A stretch of 64,000 nucleotides of DNA, from contig DDRH01000010.1 of assembly GCA_002343075.1 (NCBI GenBank), forward strand, positions 698 through 64,697, in the 5' to 3' direction. Source of the stretch: Phycisphaerales bacterium UBA2421. GTDB taxonomy: Bacteria; Planctomycetota; Phycisphaerae; Tepidisphaerales; Tepidisphaeraceae. Position 1 is the stretch's first letter, and each line of letters opens with the position of its first letter. Positions 1 to 8,804 of this stretch are shown here, in pieces. Position numbers and translations under genes: made by a program. The notes beneath the pieces were generated by a model. The model was not told the origin of the DNA, did no database searches, and saw nothing but the letters and a program-made list of their open reading frames with translations.

Positions 1-1
1 G

Positions 2-223
2 CCGTGCCCGATGTGTGCCGGGGCGATCGTGAACGCGCGACTGAATCGGTTGATCTACGGCTGCGACGACCCCAAGGCCGGGGCGGTTCGGACGCTTTAC
101 CAGATCTGCGACGACGCCCGGCTCAATCATCGGGTGGCGATCGAACGGGGGGTGTTGGCAGAGGAATGCGGGCGGCTGTTGTCGGGATTCTTTAAGAAAC
201 AGCGTGCGTTGGGGAAGAAGTGA
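2..223 (+). CDS. tadA: tRNA-specific adenosine deaminase, C-terminal part (cut by window start)
   Basis: The reading frame is open from base 2 and begins with [14 protein letters not shown], the second zinc-binding motif (PCxxC) of the cytidine/deoxycytidylate deaminase fold. Two cysteines of this motif bind the catalytic zinc. The following [12 protein letters not shown] is the usual TadA continuation. TadA converts A34 to inosine in tRNA-Arg(ACG). About 73 residues are visible; the HAE half of the active site lies upstream of the window. The C-terminal helix is basic (KKQRALGKK), as is usual in the family. Confidence 0.93.
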   Translation, partial: PCPMCAGAIVNARLNRLIYGCDDPKAGAVRTLYQICDDARLNHRVAIERGVLAEECGRLLSGFFKKQRALGKK

Positions 224-404
224 CGTAAGTGCTCCAATTGCAGCGGCTTACGGATGCCTCTTTTTGCAAAGTCTAAACTCCGGAGTTGCGCATGAGTAAG
301 AGGGTGGGCGCAACGATTGCGCGGTTCACCGGGGGTCGTTTTTCGGGTATCCTCGCGGGACTCGGGCGCGACAGCGTCCGGCGAGTGGCAGTGCGCATTG
401 GGTA

Positions 405-1301
405 ATGAATATGGACTCGACGACACCTTTTCCCGGTTGGTTTGATGTTCCGGCGATGATCGAGCGATCGTCGCCGAGGGCGCGGAGCAATTGGTGGCGG
501 TGGGTGGTGGCATCGGCGCTGATTGGTCTGATGGTTGCGATGCTAAGCGGCGGAAGCAACGCGACTGCCGACCTGATGATTCGGCTGTTTACCGGTGTGG
601 TGCTGGTGGTGTTGATGGTGATTGGCGGCGGGGTAGTTGTCGCGTTGAATCGCGCCGCCGCGGCCGAGCGAGATCAGGTGGAGCAGGTCGAGCGCGCGGT
701 GACATTGCGCCAGTGGTCCGTTGCTGCGGCGATACTGCACCAGTTGCTGTTGCGTCCGATGCTGAGCCACCGCGCGCGGGTCGAGGCGTTGATTTATCTT
801 TCAAACGTCCTGGGCCGGTATCACAAGTTTGCCGAAGCGATCGAAGTGCAGACGTATCTGTTACAGACTGTGGAGATGGATGGCATGACGTCGTTCGGGC
901 TGCGTGCGTCGCGCGCGATGGCGATGTTGCGTGAAGATCATCTGCTCGATGCCGACCGTGCGCTTTCCGAGATGAAGCGCATGCCCGGCGCAGCGGAGAC
1001 GGGGCTTTTCGCGCTGGCGAGCATTTTCCGCGATGTGAAGACCGGCCACCATGATGAAGCGATCGAACAGTTTGAGAAGCATCGAGACGTCATTGCGCGC
1101 CAGCTTGGCCATCGCTCGGCGGATGCGCATCTGCTGGTGGCGCTGTCGTATCGCGCGCGCGGCATGACGGATCAGGCGGCGGTGCACTTTCGTAACGCGA
1201 CGCTTCTGGCGCCGTCGATCGAACTGCGTCGTCGCTATCCGGAATCGGCGGTGTTGTTTGAAAGCTTTTCGGCGGCGCCTGCACCCCCGGAGGCGAGCTG
1301 A
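405..1301 (+). CDS. Membrane-anchored TPR-like protein
   Basis: A 298-residue protein with two predicted membrane segments (about residues 32-50 and 58-82), followed by a helical repeat domain resembling tetratricopeptide repeats (alternating small and hydrophobic positions; segments such as ARVEALIYLSNVLGRYHKF and AEAIEVQTYLLQTVEMDG). Two ATGs lie close together (405 and 411), and either could be the start. Its stop overlaps the start of the next gene (TGATG at 1299-1303), so the two are probably translated together. The next gene has the same layout, which suggests an ancient duplication. No enzymatic motif is visible. A role in assembling a membrane complex is inference only. Confidence 0.8.
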   Translation: MNMDSTTPFPGWFDVPAMIERSSPRARSNWWRWVVASALIGLMVAMLSGGSNATADLMIRLFTGVVLVVLMVIGGGVVVALNRAAAAERDQVEQVERAVTLRQWSVAAAILHQLLLRPMLSHRARVEALIYLSNVLGRYHKFAEAIEVQTYLLQTVEMDGMTSFGLRASRAMAMLREDHLLDADRALSEMKRMPGAAETGLFALASIFRDVKTGHHDEAIEQFEKHRDVIARQLGHRSADAHLLVALSYRARGMTDQAAVHFRNATLLAPSIELRRRYPESAVLFESFSAAPAPPEAS

Positions 1302-2146
1302 TGCTTTCTGCGCAAACAGCCATCGCGACCATTCGCCGTTCGATCACACTTGGAATCACAGTGCGGATGGTGCTGTGGATTCTCGTATTGACGGCGGTGG
1401 TGGCCGGGCCGTTCTTTCGCCCGCAGACGGATGTCTGGATTGCCGTGGTCGTGCTGACGGCGTTCTGGATTTTTCTGCTCGCGCGCAGCTTTCGCTCGGC
1501 GCGCCTCGGTGCCGATTTTCCTGAACTTGTGGCGGCCGGGCAGTTTGATGCCGCCGAGTCGCAGATCGAGAGTTCGCTGCGAGCGTTCTCGCTGCTTCGT
1601 CCGGCGAAGTTGCTGGCGTTGCACCAACTCGCCGTGCTTCGTCACGCACAGGCGCGCTACGCCGATGCTGCGGCACTTTCGAGCGAACTGTTGCAGCATC
1701 ATGGGAGCCGGCTTCGGAGCCTGTCTGGATCGACCCGTCTGATTCTGGCCCAGTCAAGCCTGGAACTGAACGACCTCCCCACCGCCGGGCAGGCGCTGGC
1801 CGAGCTTGGGCAGATGCCTTCGTTGCCGCTGGCCGAGTCGCTGAATCTGGTTGCGCTGCAGGTGGATTATCAGTCGCGGCTGGGCGCGTGGTCGGCGATG
1901 ATGGAAGGTTGGATGTCGCGCGTGGCTGTGGCGGAAGTCATGCCATCAACTCCGGCGGCGATGACGCAGGCGATGCTCGCGCTGGCGGCCGAGAATATCG
2001 GGCGTCGCGATGTCGCCAAGTGGCTTGCGGATCGCGCGGCGCTTCTGGTCGATGTACAGGAACTGGTGAAGCACCGGCCTCAGTTGGCGCAACTCTGGCC
2101 GTCGGCTGGCGCCGCGCCTGCTGATACGGAAAACGAATCTGTTTAA
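1301..2146 (+). CDS. Membrane-anchored TPR-like protein, sister of the preceding gene
   Basis: A 281-residue protein with two predicted membrane segments (about residues 21-38 and 45-62), then a cytoplasmic or periplasmic helical domain rich in Ala and Leu that reads like TPRs. It has the same architecture and length as its upstream neighbour and starts inside that gene's stop codon. It is followed after 6 bases by an exported TPR protein, so the three form one operon. The specific function is unknown. Confidence 0.8.
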   Translation: MLSAQTAIATIRRSITLGITVRMVLWILVLTAVVAGPFFRPQTDVWIAVVVLTAFWIFLLARSFRSARLGADFPELVAAGQFDAAESQIESSLRAFSLLRPAKLLALHQLAVLRHAQARYADAAALSSELLQHHGSRLRSLSGSTRLILAQSSLELNDLPTAGQALAELGQMPSLPLAESLNLVALQVDYQSRLGAWSAMMEGWMSRVAVAEVMPSTPAAMTQAMLALAAENIGRRDVAKWLADRAALLVDVQELVKHRPQLAQLWPSAGAAPADTENESV

Positions 2147-2152
2147 GGTTGA

Positions 2153-4621
2153 ATGATCATGTTCAGAACGATAGCACTCCTCACCGCATTTTCAGTCTGT
2201 GCACCCGTGCTCGCGTTGGCGCAATCGCCCGATCGCAACGGTGATCTCGCGGTTGCCGAACGCCTGGCGAAGCTCGCGCAGCTCTCGCTCGCCAAGCCGG
2301 ACGTTGGCGACGACAACTTTCGACAAGCCGCGGCGCTGCTGCAGGCGGCTTGCCGGTTGAACCCGAACGAGCCGAGGTTCTCGCGGCTCCTGGTGGAGGC
2401 GCAGCTCCAGTTAAACAACACTGTCGGCGCGACCGAAGCGCTGGAGCTCTATCTGAAGGTGAATCCGCGCGATCAGGTCGCCCGGCTGCAACTGGTCGAT
2501 CTGTACGCAGCCGAAATGGAAACGGCGGAGCGTCGGCTGGTCTATTACACGCAGGATCTGCTGCCGATGGAGTCGTTGCCCGCGGCATTTCGTTCCGCGA
2601 TCGCGGTGCGCGCTGCGAAGCTCTATCTTGACCGCGATCAGATCAGCCTCGCGTCCGACATGGTGGATCAGGCGTTGCGGCTCAATCCCCTGAACCCTGA
2701 AGCGTGTGAGCTGGATTGGGAGGGCGTGAAGGTACACGGTACTCCAGCCGAGAAGGTCGGCGCGCTGCTTGGATTGCTGCGCGCTAATCCCGCGCAGCCG
2801 GAGGTGATGAATCTCCTGGCGACGGTTCTTTCCAACGCAGGCATGCACGATTCGGCGCAGCGGTGGTGGTCGCAGTCGTTTGAGATCACCCCGCGCATGG
2901 GTCGCCCGCTGAGCAAGGAAGTGATGGTTGAAGCCGCCGCCAGCAACTTTATTCTTGGTCAGACCAAGAGTGCCGAGGCGCGCGTCGGTTCGTTGATCGC
3001 GTTCGACCCAAGCGTCTTTGATGCGCATCTTGTCAATGTCCTTTCCGCGCGCCGGCTGGGCGGCGAAGCGACAATCACCAAAGCCAATGATGCCGCGCTC
3101 GCGTCGGTCGCGGCTCGGATCAACTCGATTCACAAGGAGCTTGCCGGTGAGGAATCACCGACGACGCGGCCCTCGGGCGAAGTGACGGAACTAATCCCCG
3201 ATCCCGCCGCCGACGCGGCATTACTGAAGGAAAAGCAGAGGGAAGATCTGACCGAGGCATATGCCGCAGCGTGGAGCGACCTGGCATTCCTGGTTCTGAT
3301 GTACACGGACAAGCCCGCCGAGGCTGATGCCGTTGTCGCGGCCCTGCGTACGATTCTGCCGCCGGAGAGCGTGGTACTGGCCCGGCTGGAGGGAGTCCAG
3401 CTTCTCCGCAACGACAAGGTTGAGGATGGCCGCACGAAGCTCGCGACAGTCGCCGACCGCGATCCACTCTCGCAGATGGCGCTGATTCAGCTACAGGCCA
3501 AAGACGATAAACAAGCCGCCGCGTCGGCGGCAATCGAACTGCTGTCGAGACATCGCGCGGGTTTGATTGGCGCGGTTCTTGTCGAAGGATTTTCGCAGTT
3601 GGACATTCGCCTCGACCCCGTCGAAGAAGAAGCCGCCCCAATTGAAGCCGAGTTGGCCAAGTTCCCCGAAGGATGGTTGAAGATCCTCACCAAGCCGGAA
3701 GATTTCTACTCGCTAACCGCGTCGGCTGAGAAAGTTCCCTTTGCGTTCGGCGAGCCGATCCTGGTGACAGTCGATATCAAAAACATCGGCAGCTACGACA
3801 TCGCACTTACCTCCTCGGGCGCGCTCCGGCCCGACTTGTGGTTTGATTGTTCGATGAAGGGTGTGCAGCAGCAGCAGATTCCGGGTGTGGCTTTCGAGCG
3901 ATTTGGGCAGGGGTTGGTGCTTCGTAAAGGCGAGCTTATCTCGCACACGGCGCGCGTGGATCAGGGCCAGCTTTGGCAGATGATGCAGCAAAACCCAGGA
4001 ATCTCATTCCCGCTGTTCTATACGGTGTTTACGAATCCTGTTCCGACTGCGATGGTCGCCGGCCCCGGCCCGGGTGGATATCGCGCAACGCTCCGCGCGA
4101 TCGAGCGCACGCCGGTGTCTCTGAATACGCCCGGCGCGCGCGACGAGCTTTTCAAGAAGCTTAACCTCGGCGATGCCGGTGAGAAGATCCGGACCGAGGA
4201 GATGCTCGCGCAGTTTTCAGCGATGATCGCTAACCAGCCCGATGCGCCCGCCGAGGCGGCCATGATGGCGGATGAACTTCGTCAGGCGATCGAGCAGGGC
4301 ATGAGTGACTCGAACGCGCGCGTGCGTGCGTTCGCGACCTATGTCATTTCGCAGGTCTCACAGGAGCCTCGCAAGACCGATCTGGCAATGCGGCTTGCGA
4401 ACAGTTCCGATTGGTTGCAACGCGTCCTGATCCTGAGTGCGGCAGCCGGCCTGAGCGAGGAAACGCGCGCGGAAGTGCTTAAAAAGCTGTCGAGCGATGA
4501 AGATGCGGTGGTGAAAGAGCTTGCCGAGTCGACCGCGGCGTACCTGGAGCGTTCCGCTGCGGCCACCCAGCCAGCGGATGAAGGTGACGCGCCGGCACCG
4601 TCGGCGGCTCCGGGAAACTAG
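2153..4621 (+). CDS. Exported TPR protein with C-terminal HEAT-like helices
   Basis: An 822-residue protein. The first 24 residues are a classical signal peptide ending ALALAQ. Residues 30 to about 330 are built of TPR-like helical pairs (for example LAKLAQLSLAKPDVGDDNF, LELYLKVNPRDQVARLQLV). The middle is a beta-rich region (about 520-680), and the last 120 residues look like HEAT-type helices (RVRAFATYVISQVSQ). The start at 2153 has an AAGG about 5 bases upstream; an ATG at 2159 is an alternative. It is the last gene of a three-gene TPR operon. Together the three could be a membrane complex with a periplasmic scaffold; the function is not known. Confidence 0.82.
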   Translation: MIMFRTIALLTAFSVCAPVLALAQSPDRNGDLAVAERLAKLAQLSLAKPDVGDDNFRQAAALLQAACRLNPNEPRFSRLLVEAQLQLNNTVGATEALELYLKVNPRDQVARLQLVDLYAAEMETAERRLVYYTQDLLPMESLPAAFRSAIAVRAAKLYLDRDQISLASDMVDQALRLNPLNPEACELDWEGVKVHGTPAEKVGALLGLLRANPAQPEVMNLLATVLSNAGMHDSAQRWWSQSFEITPRMGRPLSKEVMVEAAASNFILGQTKSAEARVGSLIAFDPSVFDAHLVNVLSARRLGGEATITKANDAALASVAARINSIHKELAGEESPTTRPSGEVTELIPDPAADAALLKEKQREDLTEAYAAAWSDLAFLVLMYTDKPAEADAVVAALRTILPPESVVLARLEGVQLLRNDKVEDGRTKLATVADRDPLSQMALIQLQAKDDKQAAASAAIELLSRHRAGLIGAVLVEGFSQLDIRLDPVEEEAAPIEAELAKFPEGWLKILTKPEDFYSLTASAEKVPFAFGEPILVTVDIKNIGSYDIALTSSGALRPDLWFDCSMKGVQQQQIPGVAFERFGQGLVLRKGELISHTARVDQGQLWQMMQQNPGISFPLFYTVFTNPVPTAMVAGPGPGGYRATLRAIERTPVSLNTPGARDELFKKLNLGDAGEKIRTEEMLAQFSAMIANQPDAPAEAAMMADELRQAIEQGMSDSNARVRAFATYVISQVSQEPRKTDLAMRLANSSDWLQRVLILSAAAGLSEETRAEVLKKLSSDEDAVVKELAESTAAYLERSAAATQPADEGDAPAPSAAPGN

Positions 4622-4698
4622 CGCCGGTACGGCAAACGGCGCAATCTTCAGGCGGGATGCCCGGTCCACAGGTGGGCCGGTCGACTGATTGAGAAATC

Positions 4699-5451
4699 GT
4701 GACCAACGAACGCAAAACTTTCACCAGCGATTTTCGCCGATTCTTCGTGAGCGGGTTGAAGACCCTTCTGCCTACGCTGATTACGATCTGGCTGGTGATG
4801 TGGGTGTGGAACTTTCTGTGGGATTCGATTGGCCGTCATATTATCTGGGGCATCAAGATCGCGCAATATCATCTGGGCGGGCCAACGGCGCAGTGGGGGC
4901 ATATCGATCGCTTCTGGGATCAGAGGCTTCCCGGGTGGGCGACGCAGCTCATCGGGGTGTTGCTCGCGGTCATACTGGTTTATCTGGTCGGCCTGCTGGT
5001 GGGTAACCTCATCGGCCGCACCTTCTGGAAAGTCGGGGAGGCTGCGGTGATGCGCATTCCGGTCGTCCGTGCGATTTACCCGCCCGTGAAGCAGGTGACC
5101 GACTTCTTCCTCACCGACAAACGGGCCAATCAGTTCGCCGGGCGGCAGGTGGTGGCAATTCAGCCCCATGAAAACGGAATCTGGACAATTGGCCTGGTCA
5201 CCGGTGCCGGCCCGCAACCGCTGGGCGGCGGGGAGGAGATGCTTAGCGTGTTCTGCCCGAACAGCCCCGCGGCATTCAGCGGCTATTTGATGGTCGTGCC
5301 GCGGAAAAGCATCATCCAACTGCCGTTAACCGTGGAAGAAGCGATGAGGCTGTTCATCAGCGGGGGGGTGATCATCCCCGATGCAGCAAGGCAGCCGGCG
5401 GGGTCGCCCGGGGTGCCAGCGGTCATGCCTGAGGTGCCGGCACGAGCATAG
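4699..5451 (+). CDS. DUF502 family inner-membrane protein
   Basis: A 250-residue protein with the features of DUF502: an N-terminal FVSGLKTLLPTLITIWL segment, two membrane spans (about 19-41 and 81-105), and the conserved IPVVRAIYPPVKQVTDFF stretch after the second span. A soluble beta-rich domain follows, with the typical VFCPNSPAAFSGYLMVVPR motif. The start is GTG at 4699. Family function is not established. The C-terminal tail is Pro/Ala-rich and poorly conserved. Confidence 0.88.
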   Translation: MTNERKTFTSDFRRFFVSGLKTLLPTLITIWLVMWVWNFLWDSIGRHIIWGIKIAQYHLGGPTAQWGHIDRFWDQRLPGWATQLIGVLLAVILVYLVGLLVGNLIGRTFWKVGEAAVMRIPVVRAIYPPVKQVTDFFLTDKRANQFAGRQVVAIQPHENGIWTIGLVTGAGPQPLGGGEEMLSVFCPNSPAAFSGYLMVVPRKSIIQLPLTVEEAMRLFISGGVIIPDAARQPAGSPGVPAVMPEVPARA

Positions 5452-5595
5452 CTGGGCGGGTAAGGCTTTTCTTTTTCGCAGTTGAACTTCCGCGGACTGC
5501 CTGTTAGAGCAATGATCGGCTAGAATATCAGGGACGACCCTTCGGCCCGGGCAGGCAAACGCCCCCGGATCGAGCGAGTTAACAAGGAGAAAGTT

Positions 5596-5934
5596 GTGAC
5601 AGTTTTAGTCTCCTCGCGGCATATGGATATCACCCCGGCGTTGAAGACATTCGCCGAGCAGAAAGTGAGTAAGCTGACGCGGTATTACGATCGGATTCAG
5701 GAAATCGAGGTTGTTCTCGATTCGGCAAAAGATCATGTGAACGTGGAAATCATCGTGAATGCAGAGCATAAGGCCATGTTCATCGCGCGCACCGACGGCC
5801 CCGATGCGTATGCGAACATCGACGGCTGCATCGACAAGCTCGAACGACAATTGACCGATCACAAGGAAAAAGTCCGCAACCGAAAACACCCCGATGACGT
5901 AGACGGCGATGGCCGGCCGGTTGCGAAGATCTGA
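5596..5934 (+). CDS. hpf: Short-form ribosome hibernation promoting factor / ribosome-associated inhibitor
   Basis: A 112-residue protein that fits the single-domain RaiA/HPF fold. It has a beta strand (LVSSRHMDITPALKTFAEQK), the conserved KVSKLTRYYDRIQEIEVVLD segment, and a basic C-terminal helix with KLERQLTDHKEKVRNRKHP. Such factors sit in the decoding centre and inactivate ribosomes in stationary phase. The start is GTG at 5596, with a strong AAGGAGAAAG site just upstream. It is followed by ptsN, a common gene order in Gram-negative bacteria. The long-form dimerisation domain is absent. Confidence 0.92.
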   Translation: MTVLVSSRHMDITPALKTFAEQKVSKLTRYYDRIQEIEVVLDSAKDHVNVEIIVNAEHKAMFIARTDGPDAYANIDGCIDKLERQLTDHKEKVRNRKHPDDVDGDGRPVAKI

Positions 5935-6014
5935 CGACAAGGCAAAGTTGCCCCCGACCGCAGGGCGATGCCCCTGGCGGCGGGGTAACTGGGATTTTGA
6001 GAGAAACACAGCCC

Positions 6015-6482
6015 ATGAAACTGAGAGACTTCATCGTTACCGAAGCGATTTGTCCGCAGATCAGCGCCGATCATCGCGACGGCGCGATCCGAGAGTTGGT
6101 CAATGCGCTGGCGCAAGCCGGCGCGATCGAAGCCGAGGCGGTCGACGAGATTGTCACGGCGCTGGTGAAGCGCGAGCAGAACGGCTCGACCGGCTTCGGC
6201 AAGGGCGTTGCCGTGCCTCACGTGAAACACGCCAAGGTGAAGAAGATGGCCGGCACCATCGGCTGTGCTCCTTCCGGCATCGATTTTTCGGCGCTGGACC
6301 ATCAGCCCGTCTACAGCATCGTCCTGCTGCTTTCGCCGGACAATCAGCCGCAGCAGCACTTGCAGGCGATGAACATCATTTTCTCCAACCTGCAGCGGGA
6401 CATGTTCCGTCGCTTCCTGCGTCAGAGCGATACGCAGCAGAAGGTGATTGATCTCATCGACGAAGCCGATCAGGGAAAATGA
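6015..6482 (+). CDS. ptsN: PTS IIA-like nitrogen regulatory protein
   Basis: A 155-residue PTS EIIA type-2 domain. The phosphorylated histidine is H69 in GKGVAVPHVKHAKV, and the usual GSTGFGKGVAVPH context is intact. ATG at 6015 starts the conserved MKLRDFI; an upstream TTG at 5997 would add six unconserved residues. No membrane IIB/IIC domain is present here. The gene overlaps the HPr gene by four bases (ATGA at 6479-6482), so phosphate probably passes enzyme I to HPr to this protein, giving a regulatory rather than a sugar-transport chain. Confidence 0.92.
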   Translation: MKLRDFIVTEAICPQISADHRDGAIRELVNALAQAGAIEAEAVDEIVTALVKREQNGSTGFGKGVAVPHVKHAKVKKMAGTIGCAPSGIDFSALDHQPVYSIVLLLSPDNQPQQHLQAMNIIFSNLQRDMFRRFLRQSDTQQKVIDLIDEADQGK

Positions 6483-6886
6483 GCCGAGGCTTGAGTTGTG
6501 TCTTGAGTCAGCAGGTAGACCCTTTGAGTGACGGCGGCGAGATGAACATCGAACGTGCAGAAACGCCCGTTCCAACCTCGTGTGCGGAAATCACCAGTCC
6601 ATTCATGGCAACAGCGTCTCGCGACATTTTCGTCCAGAACTCAATGGGTTTGCACGCCCGACCGGCGATGCAATTTGTGGATCTGGCAAACACCTTTGCA
6701 TCGAACATTCTCGTGCGCCGGCTGACCGATCCGGCCATTGAGGCGGACGGGAAGAGTGTCATGCAGATGATCATCCTTGAAGCCGGCCAGGGCACGGCGC
6801 TGCGCATCGAGGCCGATGGCGACGACGCCACCCGCGCGGTTGCCGAACTAGCCGAGTTGTTTGAAACCAAGTTTGGTGAAGACTAG
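6479..6886 (+). CDS. ptsH: HPr phosphocarrier protein with unusual N-terminal extension
   Basis: The HPr core is clear: NSMGLHARPAMQFV carries the His phosphorylated by enzyme I (residue 59 from this start), and DGKSVMQMIIL carries the regulatory serine region. The rest has the usual HPr length. The ATG at 6479 overlaps the ptsN stop and has an AGGGA site, but it gives a roughly 42-residue extension not normal for HPr. Alternative ATGs at 6542 and 6605 would give shorter forms; 6605 matches the typical 90-residue protein. The true start is undecided. The gene lies between ptsN and ptsI. Confidence 0.88.
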   Translation: MSRGLSCVLSQQVDPLSDGGEMNIERAETPVPTSCAEITSPFMATASRDIFVQNSMGLHARPAMQFVDLANTFASNILVRRLTDPAIEADGKSVMQMIILEAGQGTALRIEADGDDATRAVAELAELFETKFGED

Positions 6887-6974
6887 GAGTAGCAGTCGGT
6901 AGGCACGTTTCGGCTGGCAGCGGTTGAGAATTGAACTGACTGCCCGCCGCCTTCTGCCTGCCGCCTGCCGAGCG

Positions 6975-8711
6975 ATGGAAATCAAGAAGGGCATAGGCGT
7001 CTCCCCAGGCGTTGTCATCAGCACCGCAGTTGTGCTGGACGCTGAGGATCTGCGCGTGCCCAAGCGGACGGTCGAGCCTGGACAGGTTCAATCGGAGCTT
7101 GATCGCCTCGGCGAGGCCATCGGCGCTGCGGTCGTCGAGCTTAACACCCTCCGCGATCAGGTTGCGACCCGACACGGCAAGGAGATTGCCGCGATTTTTG
7201 ACGTGCATATGGGGATGTTGAAGGACAAGTATGTCTTTCAGCAGATCATTCAGGCAATCAAAGACCAGCAAACCACAGCCGAGTATGCCGTGAGCGTCGT
7301 CATGCGCCGACAGGCCGCGGTGTTTGCGAAGATGAAGGATGCCTATCTCGCCGAGCGGGTAAAGGACATTCACGACATCGAAAAGCGGATTCTGCATCAT
7401 CTGATCGGGCGCAAGCGGCAGGATCTGGCAAAGCTGACCTCGGATGTTGTGGTGATCGCACACGACCTGCTGCCGAGCCAGACTGCGGCGCTGGATAAGA
7501 GCCATGTGCGGGGGTTTGCGTGCGATGTCGGCGGGCGAACCAGCCATACCGCGATCGTCGCCCGCGCCATGGGCATTCCCGCGGTCGTCGGGCTGGGCAA
7601 TATCACCGAGGAAGTCAACGCCGGCGACACCATCATCATCGATGGCACCCGCGGCGTGGTGGTGATCAACCCCGATGAAGAGTCGCTGGCCGAACACCGG
7701 GAGTTCGAGCGGAAACACGCCAGGCTCGAAATCGAACTGCGCACCCTCCGCGACGAGCCGGCGCGCACGCTTGACGGCGAACAGGTGATTTTGCAGGCCA
7801 ACATTGAGTTTCCGCACGAAGTGGATGATGCGCTCGAGCAGGGTGCGGAGGGAATCGGCCTTTATCGCACTGAGTTTTTGTACTTGTCGAAGGAGACCGA
7901 TCCGACCGAGGAAGAACACTTTGCGGCGTATGCCGACGCACTTAAGCGGCTGCACGGCCGAACACTGGTGATTCGGACGCTTGATATCGGCGCCGATAAG
8001 TATCGTGAAGGCGCCGAGAGCAGCGAGCGCAACCCGTTCCTGGGCGATCGTTCGATTCGCATGTGTCTGCATGACATTCCGATGTTCAAGTGTCAGCTTC
8101 GCGCCATCCTTCGGGCGAGCGCGCTGGGTGACGTGCGCATCATGTTCCCGATGATCTCAACGCTGATTGAGCTTCGCCAGGCGCGCATGGTGCTGAAGGA
8201 CGTGGAAGAGGAACTGGAGGACGAGAGCATTGCGTTTAAGAAGAATACGCCGGTCGGCATGATGATCGAGGTGCCGTCGGCGGCGCTCATGGCGAGCAAT
8301 TTTGCCAAGGAGGTTAGTTTTTTTTCGATCGGTACCAATGACCTGATTCAGTACACCCTGGCCGTCGACCGCACCAATGAAAAGGTCGCCGGCTTATTCT
8401 GCCCCGCGCATCCGGCGGTGCTGATGCTGATTCGCGATGTGATTCGCGCCGGGTCTCGTGCGGGCGTCCCCGTGAGCATCTGTGGTGAAATGGCGGGCGA
8501 ACCGCTGTACACTCTGCTATTACTGGGTTTGGGACTGGGCACGTTTAGTATGAACGGGCCGGACGTGCCGGAAGTGAAGAAGATCATCCGCAGCACAACC
8601 ATGCAACACGCCCGCGATGTCGCCCGAAGGGTGATGAGTTTTGACAGTGAACGACAGGTGATGCATTACTTGCGTGAGGAGACTCGCAAGATCATCCCGG
8701 AAGCATTTTAG
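6975..8711 (+). CDS. ptsI: PTS enzyme I (phosphoenolpyruvate-protein phosphotransferase)
   Basis: A 578-residue protein of full family length. The N-terminal domain has the phospho-histidine H191 in GGRTSHTAIVARAMGIPAVVG. The C-terminal PEP-utilising barrel contains GIGLYRTEFLYL, GTNDLIQYTLAVDR and the catalytic cysteine in SICGEMAG. ATG at 6975 begins the conserved MEIKKGIGVSPG; an in-frame ORF extends further upstream but is not conserved. It starts 88 bases after HPr. It should transfer phosphate from PEP to HPr and on to the IIA protein encoded just upstream. Confidence 0.96.
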   Translation: MEIKKGIGVSPGVVISTAVVLDAEDLRVPKRTVEPGQVQSELDRLGEAIGAAVVELNTLRDQVATRHGKEIAAIFDVHMGMLKDKYVFQQIIQAIKDQQTTAEYAVSVVMRRQAAVFAKMKDAYLAERVKDIHDIEKRILHHLIGRKRQDLAKLTSDVVVIAHDLLPSQTAALDKSHVRGFACDVGGRTSHTAIVARAMGIPAVVGLGNITEEVNAGDTIIIDGTRGVVVINPDEESLAEHREFERKHARLEIELRTLRDEPARTLDGEQVILQANIEFPHEVDDALEQGAEGIGLYRTEFLYLSKETDPTEEEHFAAYADALKRLHGRTLVIRTLDIGADKYREGAESSERNPFLGDRSIRMCLHDIPMFKCQLRAILRASALGDVRIMFPMISTLIELRQARMVLKDVEEELEDESIAFKKNTPVGMMIEVPSAALMASNFAKEVSFFSIGTNDLIQYTLAVDRTNEKVAGLFCPAHPAVLMLIRDVIRAGSRAGVPVSICGEMAGEPLYTLLLLGLGLGTFSMNGPDVPEVKKIIRSTTMQHARDVARRVMSFDSERQVMHYLREETRKIIPEAF

Positions 8712-8804
8712 GAAGTTGCTGGAAACCGGAGGTGGGTTGTCAGTTGCAGAGCCGATTGCTCTCCTGACGGCTCAAACCTGACGACTGGCAATTGAGATTC
8801 AATC

